Below, in pieces: positions 62,726 to 64,000 of a DNA stretch of 64,000 nt. Below the pieces are notes generated by a model that worked only from the letters and a program-made list of their open reading frames with translations, ran no database searches and was not told where the DNA came from. The stretch covers positions 248,001 to 312,000 of the forward strand of contig NZ_CP106951.1 of assembly GCF_030419005.1 (NCBI RefSeq). The letters run 5' to 3'. Each line of letters starts with the position of its first letter. Positions within the stretch are counted from its first letter, which is position 1. The DNA comes from Eleftheria terrae (GTDB taxonomy: Bacteria > Pseudomonadota > Gammaproteobacteria > Burkholderiales > Burkholderiaceae_C). The translations under genes and the position numbers were made by a program.

Positions 62726-63625
62726 ATGGGTCCGAAGCGACATCGCGCTGCAGTCGCCGTTGTGGCGGCCAATGTGCTGCTTGGCGTCTCCTCGCTTTTC
62801 TGGAAAGCGCTGGCCGTCATCCCTGCCAGCACATTGCTTGGCTATCGCATTCTTGTGTCCCTGGCCACCTTGGTGCTGGCCCTGCTGTTCACGCACGGCT
62901 TCGGTGAACTGCGGGGAAAGCTGACGGGGCGGACGGTGGTGGTGCACGTCTTGGCGGCCTTCCTCGTCGTCGTCAACTGGGGCACGTTCATCTGGGCCTC
63001 GATCCATGGACATGTGGTCGAGAGCGGCCTTGGCTATCTGATCGCCCCTCTCGTTGCGATTGCAGTGGGCTGCGTGCTGTGGCGGGAGCGGATGACCGCC
63101 ATACGCGGCGCGGCGCTTGCGGCGATGGGGCTGTCGATCCTCGTGCTCCTGGGACGAAGCGCTGAGCTGGCTCACTGGGTCTATCTCACCATTGGCGTGA
63201 GTTGGGGCGGCTACGTCTGCCTGAAGAAGGCGACGGTCCTGGGCTCGTTCGCGGGTCTGTTTGTCGAAACGGCCGTGTTGACGCTGTGCCTGCCCCTCCT
63301 GCTCTGGCTGACCCCGATGACCTTGGCGCTTCCGGCGCTTTCGGCGGCCGATCTGCTCCTCCTGCTCAGCTGCGGCGCTGTCTCGGTGATTCCGCTTGCG
63401 TTGTTCGCCTATGCAGCCACAGGGCTGCCGCTGTCGGTCATTGGCTATTTCCAGTTTGTCCTGCCGACCACGCAGCTGCTGGTGGCGCTGTGGGTCTACA
63501 AGCAATCCGTCTCCCCAGGAACGATCCTGTGCTTTGCCTTCATCTGGGGCGCGCTTGCGACCATCCTGGTCGAGCCGTGGTGGAAGGCCTATCAGTCGCG
63601 GGCGCTGCCGGCGGCGATGAAGTGA
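62726..63625 (+). CDS. EamA/RarD-family permease
   Basis: A 299-residue transporter with about ten hydrophobic segments, similar to RarD of the drug/metabolite superfamily. WGTFIWASIHGHVVESGLGY and the C-terminal FVLPTTQLLVALWVY resemble that group. GGAGGGGAGGACGG precedes the ATG. Its GC content is visibly lower than that of nearby genes and it lies after a tRNA, hints of horizontal origin. The RarD function (chloramphenicol sensitivity in E. coli) should not be assumed. Confidence 0.85.
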   Translation: MGPKRHRAAVAVVAANVLLGVSSLFWKALAVIPASTLLGYRILVSLATLVLALLFTHGFGELRGKLTGRTVVVHVLAAFLVVVNWGTFIWASIHGHVVESGLGYLIAPLVAIAVGCVLWRERMTAIRGAALAAMGLSILVLLGRSAELAHWVYLTIGVSWGGYVCLKKATVLGSFAGLFVETAVLTLCLPLLLWLTPMTLALPALSAADLLLLLSCGAVSVIPLALFAYAATGLPLSVIGYFQFVLPTTQLLVALWVYKQSVSPGTILCFAFIWGALATILVEPWWKAYQSRALPAAMK

Positions 63626-63916
63626 AGCGCTCCGATCGATGCCGCCGCAGCGAGCAGGCAAGCCGCCTTCGGCCGGATGTGGCGGCCGTGCGGGCCCCCT
63701 CGCTTGCCACTTCCTTGCACTGCCACCATGAATCGGCCAACCTCCGCGGGCAGGGTGCGCCGGCAAGGCGGCGTGCGGGTCGATCCGCAGGCGCTGCGTG
63801 CACGGGCAGGCGAGGGCGGGGGGCATCAATCGGAATCGTGTGCCGTGGAATGCCGGCTGGTGATCGCGGGGCCATCCACTAAGATGCCCCGTCCCCGCTT
63901 CACCGAGACTCGCCGA

Positions 63917-64000
63917 ATGCACTCCCGCCGCACCCAGTGGCTCGCGCTTGCGTCCCTTGTCCTGCTTGCCTTGCTGGTGGTGTCAGGCGTCCAACCCTAC
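63917..64000 (+). CDS. Start of a membrane protein, probably YjdF/DUF2238 (cut by window edge)
   Basis: Only 28 residues are inside the window: a basic start (MHSRRTQW) and a membrane helix (LALASLVLLALLVVSG) ending in VQPY. The sequence ends too early for certainty, but the opening resembles YjdF (DUF2238) inner-membrane proteins. An in-frame ATG at 63884 would add 11 residues. Confidence 0.45.
   Translation, partial: MHSRRTQWLALASLVLLALLVVSGVQPY

Overview
The window is very GC-rich (roughly 70% by eye) and densely coded on both strands, with many ATGA and TGATG stop/start overlaps. Gene content suggests a metabolically versatile betaproteobacterium of the order Burkholderiales, perhaps of the Rubrivivax/Leptothrix kind. 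The basis is a SorAB-type sulfite dehydrogenase, a Mfd / IspDF neighbourhood, a poly-hydroxybutyrate-type 3-hydroxybutyrate dehydrogenase, a monofunctional RelA with the EFDD signature, and B12 genes. The taxonomic placement is inference from gene style, not from a marker gene.

Layout. 1-6.5 kb: start of a threonine dehydratase, a LysR regulator divergent from an MDR oxidoreductase, the sulfite dehydrogenase pair sorA-sorB, then trhO (tRNA hydroxylase) coupled to an RluA-type pseudouridine synthase. 6.5-15.4 kb: an AI-2E/PerM-type membrane protein with a long soluble tail, a small unknown gene, a two-component system, and a divergent pair made of an SPFH membrane protein and a secreted SH3-like protein. 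15.4-15.7 kb: a 13-bp tandem repeat with 17 complete units and one degenerate unit. 15.7-26.8 kb: a ceramidase-like membrane protein, nadC and nadA, a roadblock-like protein, an AraC/MFS divergent pair, a three-gene unit ending in a thiamine-diphosphate enzyme, and small membrane proteins.

26.8-38.9 kb is a cobalamin island. cobQ is divergent from cobD-cobC-btuF. Opposite to them runs btuB-btuC-btuD-cobO-cobB, preceded by a clear cobalamin riboswitch and followed by a cytochrome P450. Together these genes import corrinoids (BtuB outer membrane, BtuF periplasm, BtuCD inner membrane) and carry out late steps: a,c-diamidation, adenosylation, cobyric acid formation, aminopropanol attachment. Corrin-ring genes and nucleotide-loop genes (cobU/S/T) are not in the window.

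39-47.7 kb is accessory: a lipoprotein of the galactose-oxidase (copper radical oxidase) family with two discoidin-like domains, an EamA exporter divergent from an Lrp regulator coupled to rraA, twin Hsp20 genes behind a sigma32-like promoter, an FMN reductase, and an SMR/GST pair divergent from a LysR regulator. 47.7-64 kb is mostly housekeeping: a membrane protein of unknown function, serB, mfd, ispD-ispF, an EnvZ/OmpR-like pair, a SIMPL-domain protein, bdhA, an alpha/beta hydrolase coupled to relA, a tRNA-Val(GAC) with its own promoter and terminator, an EamA/RarD-like permease of lower GC, and the beginning of a membrane protein that runs off the end.

No insertion sequence, prophage, CRISPR array, rRNA or replication origin was seen. 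The most unusual items are the tandem repeat, the copper radical oxidase, the SMR protein with Asp in place of the essential Glu, the P450 at the tail of the B12 operon, and several conserved-looking genes of unknown function.
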